Below, piece by piece: positions 34,900 through 44,974 of a stretch of 64,000 bases of DNA. The translations under genes and the position numbers were made by a program. The notes below the pieces were generated by a model, which saw only the letters and a list, made by a program, of their open reading frames with translations, was not told the origin of the DNA and did not search any database. The stretch is from positions 3,410,001-3,474,000 of the forward strand of contig CAWHDH010000021.1 of assembly GCA_963828075.1 (NCBI GenBank), written 5' to 3'. How positions within the stretch are numbered: position 1 is the first letter of the stretch; the number at the start of each line of letters is the position of its first letter. This DNA is from JACCYI01 sp963828075 (GTDB lineage: Bacteria > Actinomycetota > Thermoleophilia > Solirubrobacterales > Solirubrobacteraceae).

Positions 34900-35745
34900 G
34901 TGCAGCGGAATCCCGTCAAGGTGGATCTCCAGGCCGGGGAGAGCCTCGGGCCGTACCGCATCGACTCGCGGATCGGCGAGGGCGGGATGGGGTGCGTCTT
35001 CCGCGCGACCCGCGCCGGCGACGACGTGCCCGTGGCCCTGAAGGTCGTCAAGGTCGAGCTGGCCTCCGACACCCTCTATCGCCGGCGCTTCTTGCACGAG
35101 TCGCGGGCCGCCGCCGCCGTGTCGCACCCGCACCTCGTGGACGTGATCGACGCCGGGGAGGTCGACGGCCGCCAGTACCTCGCGATGCGCTACATGGACG
35201 GCCCGACGCTCGAGGACCGCATCCGCGACCGCGGCCCGCTCACCGTCGCCGAGACGCTCCGCCTGGCCGCCGAGATCGGCGGGGCGCTCGACGCCCTGCA
35301 CGCCGTCGGGCTCATGCACCGCGACATCAAGGCGTCGAACATCCTGCTCGCCGACGACGGCGCCGCGGCGCTGACCGACTTCGGCCTGGCCAAGGGCTCT
35401 GACTACGACGCGCTGACCCGCCCGGGCCAGGTCGTCGGCACGCTCGACTACCTCGCGCCCGAGCGCATCCGCGGCGAGCCGGCGACCGCCGCCACCGACG
35501 TGTACGCCCTCGCCTGCGTCGTCGTCGAGTGTCTGACCGGCAAGCCCCCGTTCGGCGCCAAGGGGCCGATGATGGTCGCGTTCGCCCATCTCGAGGAGGA
35601 GCCGCCCGACCCGCGCGAGCTGCGCCCGGAGCTGCCGGCGGCGCTCGGCCCAGCCGTCAACAGCGCCCTGGCCAAGGACGCGGCCGACCGTCCGGCGTCC
35701 GCCAGCGCCTATGCCGACTTGCTCGCAGCCGCGGGCTCTGATTGA
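34900..35745 (+). CDS. Ser/Thr protein kinase, catalytic domain only
   Basis: A 281-residue kinase with no membrane segment or extra domain. Motifs: GEGGMGCVFRA (P-loop), VALKVVK (Lys), MHRDIKASNILL (catalytic loop), DFGLAKG, GTLDYLAPERIRG. GTG 34900 fits the -10 box; GTG 34921 would give a start at MDLQAGESLGPY, which is typical of such kinases, and is a fair alternative. It overlaps the FHA gene downstream (TTGA), implying the FHA protein is a partner or substrate. Cytosolic, forming a module with the divergent antiporter and the kinase at 37030. Confidence 0.92.
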   Translation: MQRNPVKVDLQAGESLGPYRIDSRIGEGGMGCVFRATRAGDDVPVALKVVKVELASDTLYRRRFLHESRAAAAVSHPHLVDVIDAGEVDGRQYLAMRYMDGPTLEDRIRDRGPLTVAETLRLAAEIGGALDALHAVGLMHRDIKASNILLADDGAAALTDFGLAKGSDYDALTRPGQVVGTLDYLAPERIRGEPATAATDVYALACVVVECLTGKPPFGAKGPMMVAFAHLEEEPPDPRELRPELPAALGPAVNSALAKDAADRPASASAYADLLAAAGSD

Positions 35746-36440
35746 GTCGGACCGTGCCCGCGCTCATCGCCACCTCCGGCCCGCTGGCCGGGGAGCGCTT
35801 CGAGATCGTCGACGAGATCGTCCTCGGCCGTGAGAACGCGGGGATCAACCTCGCCGACGACGAGACCTCCCGCCGCCATGCCATCCTGCGCCCGCACGAG
35901 CGGGTGGCGCTGATCGAGGACGCCGGCTCGACGAACGGCACGTTCGTCAACGGCGCCCGCATCAGCGAGCGGACCGAGCTCAAGGGCGGGGACACGATCC
36001 GCGTGGGTCAGACGACCTTCGAGCTCGAGGCCGATCCCGAGCCGGTCGACGAGGGGGCCACCCGCGTGGCCACGCGGCCGGAGGTCGAGGATGTCGGGGC
36101 GACCCGTCTGCACCAGGCCCCGCCCGAGCCCGACGCGACCCGGCTGCACGACGTCCCCGAGCCCAAGCCGGTCGCGGCCACGGCGGCGCGCACGGCGCCG
36201 GTTCCCGCCGCGCCCGCGCCTCCACCGGCGCCCCCGCCATCCGCGCCGGCCCCGCGCGCACCGGCCCGCCCGGCGGCGGCCCCGTCGGCGCCGCTCCTCG
36301 GTGCCTTCGAGCCGCCCGCGGCAGCGACCCGCAAGAAGGGCATCGCCACGCGCAAGGTCGGGCCGACCCTCTACTCGTTCGCGGTGATCATCGGCACCGC
36401 GGTCGCCCTCGTCGTCTACTTCATCGGACGCGGGGCCTGA
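35742..36440 (+). CDS. FHA-domain protein with C-terminal membrane anchor
   Basis: A 232-residue protein. The FHA phosphothreonine-binding domain spans residues ~8-95 (VLGRENAGINL; TSRRHAIL; STNGTFVNG). A Pro/Ala/Thr-rich linker (~100-190) follows, then a C-terminal membrane helix (YSFAVIIGTAVALVVYFIG). TTG 35742 overlaps the kinase stop as TTGA, the same coupling seen at 60432; GTG 35754 is an alternative. It probably binds the autophosphorylated kinase or its targets at the membrane. Architecture mirrors the FHA protein at 36452. Confidence 0.88.
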   Translation: MSRTVPALIATSGPLAGERFEIVDEIVLGRENAGINLADDETSRRHAILRPHERVALIEDAGSTNGTFVNGARISERTELKGGDTIRVGQTTFELEADPEPVDEGATRVATRPEVEDVGATRLHQAPPEPDATRLHDVPEPKPVAATAARTAPVPAAPAPPPAPPPSAPAPRAPARPAAAPSAPLLGAFEPPAAATRKKGIATRKVGPTLYSFAVIIGTAVALVVYFIGRGA

Positions 36441-36451
36441 CCCCCGGCGGC

Positions 36452-36970
36452 TCAGGTGGCGGCGAAGTAGATCGCCACGACGAGCGCGGCCAGCACGAAG
36501 ATCGCCAGCGGGGCGAGGCGCGCCTGGGTCTTGGTCCGGGCGTCGCGCAGCCGGTCGAGCTCCGGGGAGACGCTTCGGGGGCCGGCCACGGCCGGGTCGA
36601 CGTAGGTCGGGCGCCGCGGCGCCATCGCGAGGCCTGCCGGCACCGGCCGGACGGCCGACGCCTGCACCTCGATCTGCGCCGCGCTGCGCAGCTGCAGCAC
36701 GGAAACGCCGATCAGCACCTCGTCGCCGGCGGTGATGCGCGTGGGCGACACCAGCTCGTTGTGGTTGACGAACGTGCCGTTGGAGGATCCGAGGTCCTCG
36801 ATCACGGCCCCGTCGGATGCGGGGGAGATGCGCGCGTGGCGGCGCGAGACCTTGTCGTCGTCCAGCCGCACGTCGACGCCGGGGTCGCGGCCGATCTCGA
36901 GCGTCGCGCGCAGGGGGATCTGGCGACCGGAATCGGGTCCCTCGACGACCTCCAGCGTGAGCTCGGCCAT
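36452..36970 (-). CDS. FHA-domain protein with C-terminal membrane anchor
   Basis: A 172-residue protein with an N-terminal FHA domain (residues ~3-90: LEIGRDPGVDVRL; VSRRHARI; SSNGTFVNHN), a linker and a single C-terminal membrane helix (LAPLAIFVLAALVVAIYFA). ATG 36970 (MAELTLEVVEG) is supported by a minus-strand TAGGGT box 7 nt upstream; the frame to 37045 is not credible. It is convergent with the other FHA gene (12 bp apart) and divergent from the large kinase gene at 37030. Confidence 0.88.
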   Translation of the reverse strand: MAELTLEVVEGPDSGRQIPLRATLEIGRDPGVDVRLDDDKVSRRHARISPASDGAVIEDLGSSNGTFVNHNELVSPTRITAGDEVLIGVSVLQLRSAAQIEVQASAVRPVPAGLAMAPRRPTYVDPAVAGPRSVSPELDRLRDARTKTQARLAPLAIFVLAALVVAIYFAAT

Positions 36971-36977
36971 GTCGCCC

Positions 36978-36983
36978 ACCCTA
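36978..36983 (-). promoter_or_regulatory. -10 box of the 36970 FHA gene
   Basis: TAGGGT on the minus strand, 7 nt before ATG 36970. Confidence 0.5.
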
Positions 36984-37029
36984 CCTCCGCTCGCACCGTG
37001 TATGTCAACATTTCGCTGGCGCCATAGCC

Positions 37030-39009
<1,980 letters not shown>

Positions 39010-39034
39010 GGCGAGGATCGTTGTTGTATTACCA

Positions 39035-39994
39035 ATGCTCCGCATGAAGCTCGCGCTCGCCGTCTCGGTGGCGCTCCTCCCGGTCGCCTTGCTCGCTGCG
39101 CCGGCGGTCGCCGCCCCACCCGCCAACGACGGCTACCTGCAGTCGATCCGTATCAATGACCCGGCGACGAAGCTCCCGCGCCAGCAGGTCAAGGACCTCA
39201 AGGACACGCGTGAGGCGACCACGCAGGCCGACCTGTTCAGCCCTCCCGCGAGCGGCGGCGGGGCGGAGACGACCCGTTGTGGGCCGACGGCCTACGGCAG
39301 GACCGTCTGGTACGACTTCACCGCGGATCAGTTCGGCACCGCCGAGGTCCAGGCGGCGGGCTACGACGGCGTCGTCACCGTCTACGAGTTCGACCCGAAG
39401 ACCGCCCGCATCGGCAAGGTGGTCGCCTGCTCGAGCGAGCCGGGCGTGACCGAGGACCTCTTCGTCCCGGTGCGCAAGGGAGGGTCCTACACCATCCAGA
39501 TCGGCGGCGTCGACGCGGGCACCGGCCTCGGTCCGGTCGGCGGCGACCTCCAGCTGACCTTCGAGTTCTTCCCGGACCGCGATCGCGACGGCGTGTTCGA
39601 TGCGCTCGACAAGTGCCCCACGCAGGCCGGCGATCAGGGCGAGGCCGGCTGCCCGCCCGAGCTGCGCTCGAACCCGAAGGTGCGCGCCATGCCCACCGCC
39701 ACCGGCGTCCGCATCCTGACCCTGAACGTGACGGCGCCGAAGGGCGCGCGCGTCGAGGTGCGCTGTCAGCGTGGCTGCGCGACCAAGCAGGTCCGCCGGG
39801 CGCTCAAGCGCGGCACGCTCGCGTTCTCCAAGTTCCGCAACCGGGACCTCTCCGCCGGCGCCGTGGTCGAGGTCCGCGTGACCGCGAGCCGCTCGGTCGG
39901 CAACTACTACCGGTACACGATCTCGCGCGGGAACTTCAAGCGCGCGGAGCGCTGTCTCGCACCGGGCTCCACCAAGCCGAAGAAGTGCAGCTGA
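39035..39994 (+). CDS. secreted protein with TSP3-like calcium repeat
   Basis: A 319-residue exported protein (signal MLRMKLALAVSVALLPVALLAAPAVA). Residues ~28-185 form a beta domain beginning PPANDGYLQSIRIND, similar to pre-peptidase C-terminal/jelly-roll domains found in secreted proteins. A single calcium repeat follows (DRDRDGVFDALDKCP), then a ~105-residue beta domain with Cys pairs (VEVRCQRGCATK) and basic surface. ATG 39044 is an alternative start. TGA overlaps the ATG of the next gene. Function unknown; probably surface-associated. Confidence 0.8.
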   Translation: MLRMKLALAVSVALLPVALLAAPAVAAPPANDGYLQSIRINDPATKLPRQQVKDLKDTREATTQADLFSPPASGGGAETTRCGPTAYGRTVWYDFTADQFGTAEVQAAGYDGVVTVYEFDPKTARIGKVVACSSEPGVTEDLFVPVRKGGSYTIQIGGVDAGTGLGPVGGDLQLTFEFFPDRDRDGVFDALDKCPTQAGDQGEAGCPPELRSNPKVRAMPTATGVRILTLNVTAPKGARVEVRCQRGCATKQVRRALKRGTLAFSKFRNRDLSAGAVVEVRVTASRSVGNYYRYTISRGNFKRAERCLAPGSTKPKKCS

Positions 39995-40353
39995 TGCTCG
40001 GCCGCGTCGCGGCGATCGTCGTGATCGCCGGTGCGGCGTTCGCCGCGGCGTTCCTGCTCGCCGGCTCGGGCGGCTCGAAGGGCACCGCCGCCGCCGCGGC
40101 CGAGCGCGTCCGCGCGCTGCCGTTCCCCGCGGCGCGGATCCAGCTCCCGGCCTTCGAAGACGCCGCCGCCCTGCCGGGGCTCGGCGCGGCTCCGGCGCGC
40201 CCGAAACCGCGGGCGACGGCCACCCCCGCGGCGCCGCCGCCGTCGCCGCAGGCCCCCACGCCGCTGAACCCGCCGGCGCCCCCGCAGCCGAACCCGCCCC
40301 CGCCTGCGAACCCGCCGCCACCACCACCGCCGCCCGGGGTCATCGAGGGCTGA
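39994..40353 (+). CDS. small membrane-anchored proline-rich protein
   Basis: A 119-residue protein: N-terminal hydrophobic segment (VAAIVVIAGAAFAAAFLLAG, residues 5-24), an Ala-rich helix, then ~60 residues dominated by Pro, Ala and Asn (NPPAPPQPNPPPP). It could be a membrane- or wall-spanning stalk. ATG 39994 overlaps the stop of the upstream secreted protein, so both are made together. The 3' end overlaps the convergent aat gene by 14 nt. No domain recognised. Confidence 0.65.
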   Translation: MLGRVAAIVVIAGAAFAAAFLLAGSGGSKGTAAAAAERVRALPFPAARIQLPAFEDAAALPGLGAAPARPKPRATATPAAPPPSPQAPTPLNPPAPPQPNPPPPANPPPPPPPPGVIEG

Positions 40354-41008
40354 ACGCGGCCGGCAGCGGCTGCGCGAGCGCCGCCCGCAGTCGCTCGAGG
40401 TACTCGGCGCGCGGGATCTCGACCGCGCCGAGTGACGCCAGGTGCGGGGTGACCCACTGGACGTCGAGCAGCGCATCGGGCCCGAGGCGTTCGGCGAGGG
40501 CGACGAGGGTGACCTTCGAGGCGTCAGGCGCCCGGTGGAACATCGACTCGCCGGCGAACAGCCTGCCGACGGCGACGCCGTAGAGGCCGCCGGCGAGCTC
40601 TCCTTGAGGCGTCCAGGCCTCGACGCTGTGCGCCCAGCCGAGGTCGTGCAGCTTCCGGTAGGCGGTCTCGATACGGGCGTCGATCCAGCCGCCGGGCCGC
40701 AGCGGATCGCCACAGCCCGCGACGACGTCGCCGAACGCCGTGTCGACGCGGATCTCGAAGCGCCGCACCGAGCGCCGCAGCGACCGGCTCACCCGCAGTC
40801 GCTCGAGCGGCAGGATCCCGCGCGGGTCGGGCGACCACCACACCATCGGCTCCATATCGGTCATCGGCATCGGGAAGACCCCGCCGCGGTAGGCCGCGAG
40901 CAGCGTGCCGGGCTCGAGGTCGGCCCCGACGCCGACGATGCCGTGGTCGCCGGCCGTCTCGGCCGGCGGCAGCCGCCATGCGCTTGGTGCGGGCTCGACC
41001 GGCGCCAT
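40340..41008 (-). CDS. aat: leucyl/phenylalanyl-tRNA--protein transferase
   Basis: A 222-residue enzyme that attaches Leu or Phe from charged tRNA to proteins with N-terminal Arg or Lys, marking them for ClpAP/ClpS degradation (N-end rule). The family signature is clear: GLVGVGADLEPGTLLAAYRGGVFPMPM-type N-region (here IVGVGADLEPG), WWSPDPRGILPLE, SVEAWTPQGELAGGLYGVAVGRLFAGESMFHRAPDASK-type core, and LLDVQWVTPHLASLGA. Length is standard. Divergent from the PadR-type regulator at 41028, with start codons about 20 bp apart. Confidence 0.95.
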   Translation of the reverse strand: MAPVEPAPSAWRLPPAETAGDHGIVGVGADLEPGTLLAAYRGGVFPMPMTDMEPMVWWSPDPRGILPLERLRVSRSLRRSVRRFEIRVDTAFGDVVAGCGDPLRPGGWIDARIETAYRKLHDLGWAHSVEAWTPQGELAGGLYGVAVGRLFAGESMFHRAPDASKVTLVALAERLGPDALLDVQWVTPHLASLGAVEIPRAEYLERLRAALAQPLPAAFSPR

Positions 41009-41027
41009 GGGCTGGCATCATCGTCGC

Positions 41028-41483
41028 ATGGCCGCATCGGCTCGCAAGGCGGCGGAGGCGGCGGCGCAGACGGCGAGCGTCGAGGACGCGCGGGCCGCGG
41101 TCGACGCCCCCGGACCGGCCGGCGGCCGCGCCGCGGCCGACCCGCTGATCGGCGACCTGCGCCGGGCCGGCCTGCTCCCGCTCCTCGTCCTGCACTTCGT
41201 CGGCGAGGCGCCGACGTACGGCAACCAGCTGATCGAGCGGATCGGCGAGCTGACGCACGGCGCGCTCGTCGTGAACCCGAACACGATGTACCCGCTCCTG
41301 CGCACGCTCGAGGCGCGCGGACTCGTGCAGGGGGAATGGGAGCACCCCGAGCGCCGGTCGCGTCGCTTCTACCGGTCCACGGCCGAGGGCCGCGCCGAGC
41401 GCGACCGGCTGGCGGCGGAGCTGGCCCCGAGGCTGGACCGGATCGCCGCCTCGGTCGACGCGATCCGCGGCATGCTCTCGTGA
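41028..41483 (+). CDS. PadR-family transcriptional regulator
   Basis: A 151-residue regulator. After an Ala-rich N-terminal extension (~35 residues) the PadR winged helix is clear: LLPLLVLHFVGEAPTYGNQLIERI, VNPNTMYPLLRTLEARGLVQGEW and RRFYRSTAEGRAE. PadR proteins repress genes for detoxification or membrane stress in response to small hydrophobic ligands. ATG 41028 is chosen since upstream in-frame starts run through the divergent aat gene. Its stop overlaps the next start (GTGA), so the SRPBCC protein is co-translated. Confidence 0.9.
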   Translation: MAASARKAAEAAAQTASVEDARAAVDAPGPAGGRAAADPLIGDLRRAGLLPLLVLHFVGEAPTYGNQLIERIGELTHGALVVNPNTMYPLLRTLEARGLVQGEWEHPERRSRRFYRSTAEGRAERDRLAAELAPRLDRIAASVDAIRGMLS

Positions 41484-41920
41484 AGGCGCACGCGATCGTG
41501 CGGGTGCCCGGCCCCGTCGATGCGGTCGAGACGCTGTGGCATGACCGGGTTCGGTGGCCGACCTGGATCGACGGCTTCGCCCATGTCGTCTCGGTCACCG
41601 AGGACTGGCCGGCCCCCGGGGCGGTGCTCGAATGGGCGTCGCGACCGGGCGGCCGGGGCCGCGTGCGAGAGAAGAGCCTGTCGCGGGTGCCCGGCGGCGC
41701 ACATTCGACCGCGGTCGAGGACGAGCGGCTCGTTGGGACGCAGATTGTCGAATTCATCGTGGATAGCGGGGGGATCGTGGTTCATCTAACCCTCGACTAT
41801 AGGCTTAAGGTAAGGAATCCGCTGACGCCAGTGGTCGATGCGCTGTTCATCCGGCGGTCGCTGGCCGCCTCGCTGCAGCGCACGCTGGCCCGTTTCGAGG
41901 TGGAGCGGGCGGCGGACTGA
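41480..41920 (+). CDS. SRPBCC-fold (polyketide cyclase-like) protein
   Basis: A 146-residue protein with the START-like hydrophobic-pocket fold: it opens with VRVPGPVDAVETLWHDRVRWPTWIDGFAHV, in which the buried Trp pair is typical, and ends in a long C-terminal helix (RRSLAASLQRTLARFEVE). Family members bind lipids, polyketides or aromatic ligands. It starts at GTG 41480 overlapping the PadR stop, so the pair may sense and handle the same hydrophobic compound. Codons near 41760-41820 are noticeably less GC-rich than usual (ATTGTCGAATTCATC region). Confidence 0.8.
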   Translation: MKAHAIVRVPGPVDAVETLWHDRVRWPTWIDGFAHVVSVTEDWPAPGAVLEWASRPGGRGRVREKSLSRVPGGAHSTAVEDERLVGTQIVEFIVDSGGIVVHLTLDYRLKVRNPLTPVVDALFIRRSLAASLQRTLARFEVERAAD

Positions 41921-41966
41921 CCCGAATACCATTCGCCGCCGTTCACTCGAGAAGGGAACCCGAAAT

Positions 41967-42839
41967 ATGTTCGTGTTCAAAGCCGCGGTCGTCGGCGCGG
42001 GCGTGATGGGCGGCGAGATCGCCCAGGTCATCGCCTCCGCCGACATCCCCGTGGTCCTCAAGGACGTCGACATGAAGTTCGTCGACGCGGGCCTCGACAA
42101 GGCCCGCGAGGTCACCGAGGGCCAGGTCTCCAAGCTCGTCAAGAAGGAGAAGCTGACGCGCGAGCAGGCCGACGAGCAGCGCGACAAGACGCTCTCGCTG
42201 ATCACCGGCACCACCTCGTACGAAGACTTCGGCGATGTCGACTTCGTCATCGAGGCCGTCCCGGAGAAGATGGAGATCAAGCACGCCGTCTTCATGGACC
42301 TCGACGCGGCGACGCCCGGCCACGCGATCCTCGCGTCCAACACGTCCGGGCTGTCGATCACCGAGATCGGCGAAGTCGTCAACCGGCCGGACAAGGTCGT
42401 GGGCTTCCACTTCTTCTGGCCGGCCTCCTACATGCGGCTGATCGAGATCATCGAGGGCGACGACACCTCGCCCGAGACGGCGCAGGCCGCCGCCAACTTC
42501 GCCCAGGCGATCAAGAAGATGCCCGTGCGCTGCGCCGAGGTCCCTGGCTTCGTGGTCAACCGCATCCTGAGCTCCACCGCCGCGGAGATCTGGCGCTACC
42601 AGGACGAGACGGGCACGCCGGTCGAGGCGATCGACGAGGCCATGGTGGCCTCGGGCGTCGCCCCGATGGGGCCGTTCCGGCTCGCGGACATGTCGGGGCT
42701 GGACACGGCGGTGAAGGTCGCGCGCGACATGCGCGACGCCTACGGGGACCGCTTCTACGTCCACCGGGCGATGGAGGAGCTGGTCGAGCAGGGCAATCTC
42801 GGCGCCAAGACCGGAAAGGGCTTCTATGAGCACTCCTGA
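41967..42839 (+). CDS. 3-hydroxyacyl-CoA dehydrogenase (NAD-binding and one C-terminal domain)
   Basis: A 290-residue enzyme oxidising L-3-hydroxyacyl-CoA in beta-oxidation. Rossmann motif VVGAGVMGGEIAQVIA with acidic residue after beta-2 (LKDVD); catalytic His in GFHFFWPASYMRLIEII; Asn in SNTSGLS; the C-terminal domain begins PGFVVNRIL. ATG 41967 has a GAAGGGA ribosome site at about 41950-41956 and a TACCAT -10 box further up. The 3' end overlaps the next gene by 14 nt. Together the two genes cover the FadB/FadJ functions but in a different order. Confidence 0.93.
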   Translation: MFVFKAAVVGAGVMGGEIAQVIASADIPVVLKDVDMKFVDAGLDKAREVTEGQVSKLVKKEKLTREQADEQRDKTLSLITGTTSYEDFGDVDFVIEAVPEKMEIKHAVFMDLDAATPGHAILASNTSGLSITEIGEVVNRPDKVVGFHFFWPASYMRLIEIIEGDDTSPETAQAAANFAQAIKKMPVRCAEVPGFVVNRILSSTAAEIWRYQDETGTPVEAIDEAMVASGVAPMGPFRLADMSGLDTAVKVARDMRDAYGDRFYVHRAMEELVEQGNLGAKTGKGFYEHS

Positions 42840-43935
42840 GACCCAGCCGGCGGTGGACTCAAAGCTCGCCGACCGCTTCCTGCTGAAGGCCTTCGTCGAG
42901 GCCTGCCTCGTGCTGGAGGAGGGTGTCGCGGGCGTCCGCGACATCGACCTCGGCATGATGATGGGCACCGGCATGGTGCCCGGCCCGTTCGCCCGCGCCG
43001 ACTTCCGCGGGCTCGACGACGTCCTCGCGGCGCTCGAGCAGGCCGAGGAGGACTGGGGCGAGCACTTCGAGCCGCCGCTGATCCTGCGCCGGCTGGTCGC
43101 GCAAGGGCGCCTCGGGCCGAAGACCGGCCAGGGCTTCTACCCGTATCCGGCGCCTGACGAGGGCTACGGCGACAAGCCGGTCAAGCTCGACACGCGCGGC
43201 GAGGTCGCGATCGTCTGGATCGACAACCCGCCGGCCAACTCGATCGCTCCCGCGGTGATCGACGGGCTCCAGGCGGCGTGGGACGCCATCGAGGCCAACC
43301 CCGAGGTCAAGGCGATGATCGTCGCCTCGCCCAACCCGGCGCTCTTCTGCGCCGGCGCGGACATCAAGGCGTTCACGAAGATGGACGCGGCCGGCGGCAA
43401 GCAGCTGCTCGACGACGGCCACGCGCTCCTGCGCTCCTGGGAGCGCTCGCGGACGGTGACGATCGCCGCGGTCAACGGCATCGCCTTCGGCGGCGGCTGC
43501 GAGCTCGCGATGGCGTGCGACATCCGCCTGGCGGCGTTCTCGGCCACGTTCGGCCAGCCCGAGATCAACCTCGGGATCATCCCCGGCTTCGGCGGCACCC
43601 AGCGGCTGCCGCGGCTCGCGGGTGAGGCCAAGGCGCTCGAGATGAACCTGACCGGCGACGCGATCTCCGCGGAGGACGCCTACCAGCACGGGCTGGTCAA
43701 CCGTGTCGTCGCCGACCACGAGCTGTTCGACACCGCGCTGGCCTGGGCGCGCAAGCTGGCCGGCCAGGCCCCGCTGGCGATCGAGCAGATCAAGCAGGTC
43801 TCCAACGCCGGCGACCTCGACGAGGGCATCGAGGCCGAGAAGGTCGGGTTCACGACCGTGTTCGGCTCCGAGGACGCCAAGGAGGGCATCGGCGCCTTTC
43901 TCGGAAAGCGGACGCCGAGGTTCCAGGGCAAGTAG
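42826..43935 (+). CDS. fusion of 3-hydroxyacyl-CoA dehydrogenase C-terminal domain with enoyl-CoA hydratase
   Basis: A 369-residue two-domain protein. Residues ~10-105 match a 3-hydroxyacyl-CoA dehydrogenase C-domain (LADRFLLKAFVEACLVLEEGVAG…GRLGPKTGQGFYPY) without its own NAD fold. Residues ~120-369 are an enoyl-CoA hydratase: FCAGADIKAFT (oxyanion hole), GGGCELAMACD (catalytic Glu) and PEINLGIIPGFGGTQRLPR (second Glu). In FadB/FadJ the hydratase comes first; here it is last and separate from the NAD domain, which is on the upstream gene. The proteins probably assemble into a trifunctional-like complex. Confidence 0.92.
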   Translation: MSTPETQPAVDSKLADRFLLKAFVEACLVLEEGVAGVRDIDLGMMMGTGMVPGPFARADFRGLDDVLAALEQAEEDWGEHFEPPLILRRLVAQGRLGPKTGQGFYPYPAPDEGYGDKPVKLDTRGEVAIVWIDNPPANSIAPAVIDGLQAAWDAIEANPEVKAMIVASPNPALFCAGADIKAFTKMDAAGGKQLLDDGHALLRSWERSRTVTIAAVNGIAFGGGCELAMACDIRLAAFSATFGQPEINLGIIPGFGGTQRLPRLAGEAKALEMNLTGDAISAEDAYQHGLVNRVVADHELFDTALAWARKLAGQAPLAIEQIKQVSNAGDLDEGIEAEKVGFTTVFGSEDAKEGIGAFLGKRTPRFQGK

Positions 43936-43990
43936 CGTCGTCCGTAGGTCGCCGGTCCCGCGTGACCTCTTCCTATCGTTTCCGGGCCCG

Positions 43991-44746
43991 GTGACCGAAG
44001 GACGAAACCCCCATCTCCGCCTCGCCGAGCTGATCCGCCAGGCGGGGTCGGTGGTGGCGCTGACGGGAGCCGGGATCTCCGTGCCGTCGGGGATCCCGGA
44101 CTTCCGCTCGCCGGGAACCGGGCTGTGGGCGAACGTGGACCCGATGGAGGTCGCCCACATCGACGTCTTCCGCCGGAATCCCGAGCGGTTCTGGGCGTTC
44201 TACGGCCATCGCTTCACGACGCTGCGCGACAAGGTCCCCAACGGGGCGCACCGCGCGCTCGTCGAACTCGAGCGGCGCGGGAAGCTTCGCGCGGTCATCA
44301 CCCAGAACATCGACGGCCTGCACGAGGCGTCGGGCATCGGGGACCTGATCGAGGTCCACGGCTCGATCGCCCACGCGTCGTGCCTTGACTGCGGCGCCCG
44401 CCACGACCTCGAGGACGTCCGCGCCCGCCTTGCCGCCGCGCCCGACGGCGTGCCGCGGTGCGAGTGCGGGGCGGCGCTGAAGCCCGACGTCGTCCTGTTC
44501 GGCGAGTACCTCCCGGAGCTCGCCCTCGCGCGCGCCTCGGCGCTCGCCGCGAGCGCCGACCTGTTGCTGTGCGTGGGCTCCTCGCTCGAGGTCTACCCGG
44601 TCGCGCAGCTGCCGGAGATCACTTTGGCGGCCGGCGGCCGGGTCGCGCTCGTGACGATGGGACCGACGCCGTATGACCGCGAGGCGGAGGTCAAGCTCGA
44701 CGGCGACGTGGTCGCGGAGCTCGAGGCCGTGGTCGCGGCGCTCTGA
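43991..44746 (+). CDS. Sir2-family NAD-dependent protein deacylase
   Basis: A 251-residue sirtuin. NAD motif TGAGISVPSGIPDFRSPG, catalytic QNIDGLHEASG and His in VHGSIAHASC are all present. The zinc knuckle is CLDC…CEC. It removes acetyl or other acyl groups from protein lysines, often acyl-CoA synthetases; position after the beta-oxidation genes fits acyl metabolism. Start GTG 43991. No Ala-Arg-Tyr-Arg desuccinylase pair typical of class III is evident, so deacetylation is the simplest guess. Confidence 0.92.
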   Translation: MTEGRNPHLRLAELIRQAGSVVALTGAGISVPSGIPDFRSPGTGLWANVDPMEVAHIDVFRRNPERFWAFYGHRFTTLRDKVPNGAHRALVELERRGKLRAVITQNIDGLHEASGIGDLIEVHGSIAHASCLDCGARHDLEDVRARLAAAPDGVPRCECGAALKPDVVLFGEYLPELALARASALAASADLLLCVGSSLEVYPVAQLPEITLAAGGRVALVTMGPTPYDREAEVKLDGDVVAELEAVVAAL

Positions 44747-44974
44747 ACCCCGCTAACCCCGGTCATTGAGGGGGTGGAGAGGGCGGGGCCGCCGGGTGGG
44801 CGCGTGGGTCGGCACTCCCTTCGTGAAAGTGCGAGCAGATGCTGAGCCGTGGAGTAGCATCCACTAGCAGTTTCGCGGAGGACATACCCGTCCGCCCGCC
44901 CAAGCCACGCTCCCGCCCGTCCCGGCCAGCCGGGCTCTCACCCCGGGCCGGCTCGCTTCCCTAGATGATGCCGT
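44747..44974. other. 228-bp intergenic tract between convergent genes
   Basis: The middle (about 44815-44900) is less GC-rich than the surroundings and contains a -10-like TAGCAT (44857-44862) and a GCGGAGGA stretch, but no convincing gene. A 41-codon ORF (44839-44964, MLSRGVASTSS…) has no supported start signal. On the minus strand AGCCGG…CCGGCT around 44930-44955 can pair and might end transcripts of the oxidoreductase gene. No tRNA or known structured RNA was recognised. Confidence 0.4.

Noticed and set aside
44839..44964. 41-codon ORF in the 44.8-kb gap
   Set aside because: No ribosome site or -10 box at the proper distance and no recognisable protein character.
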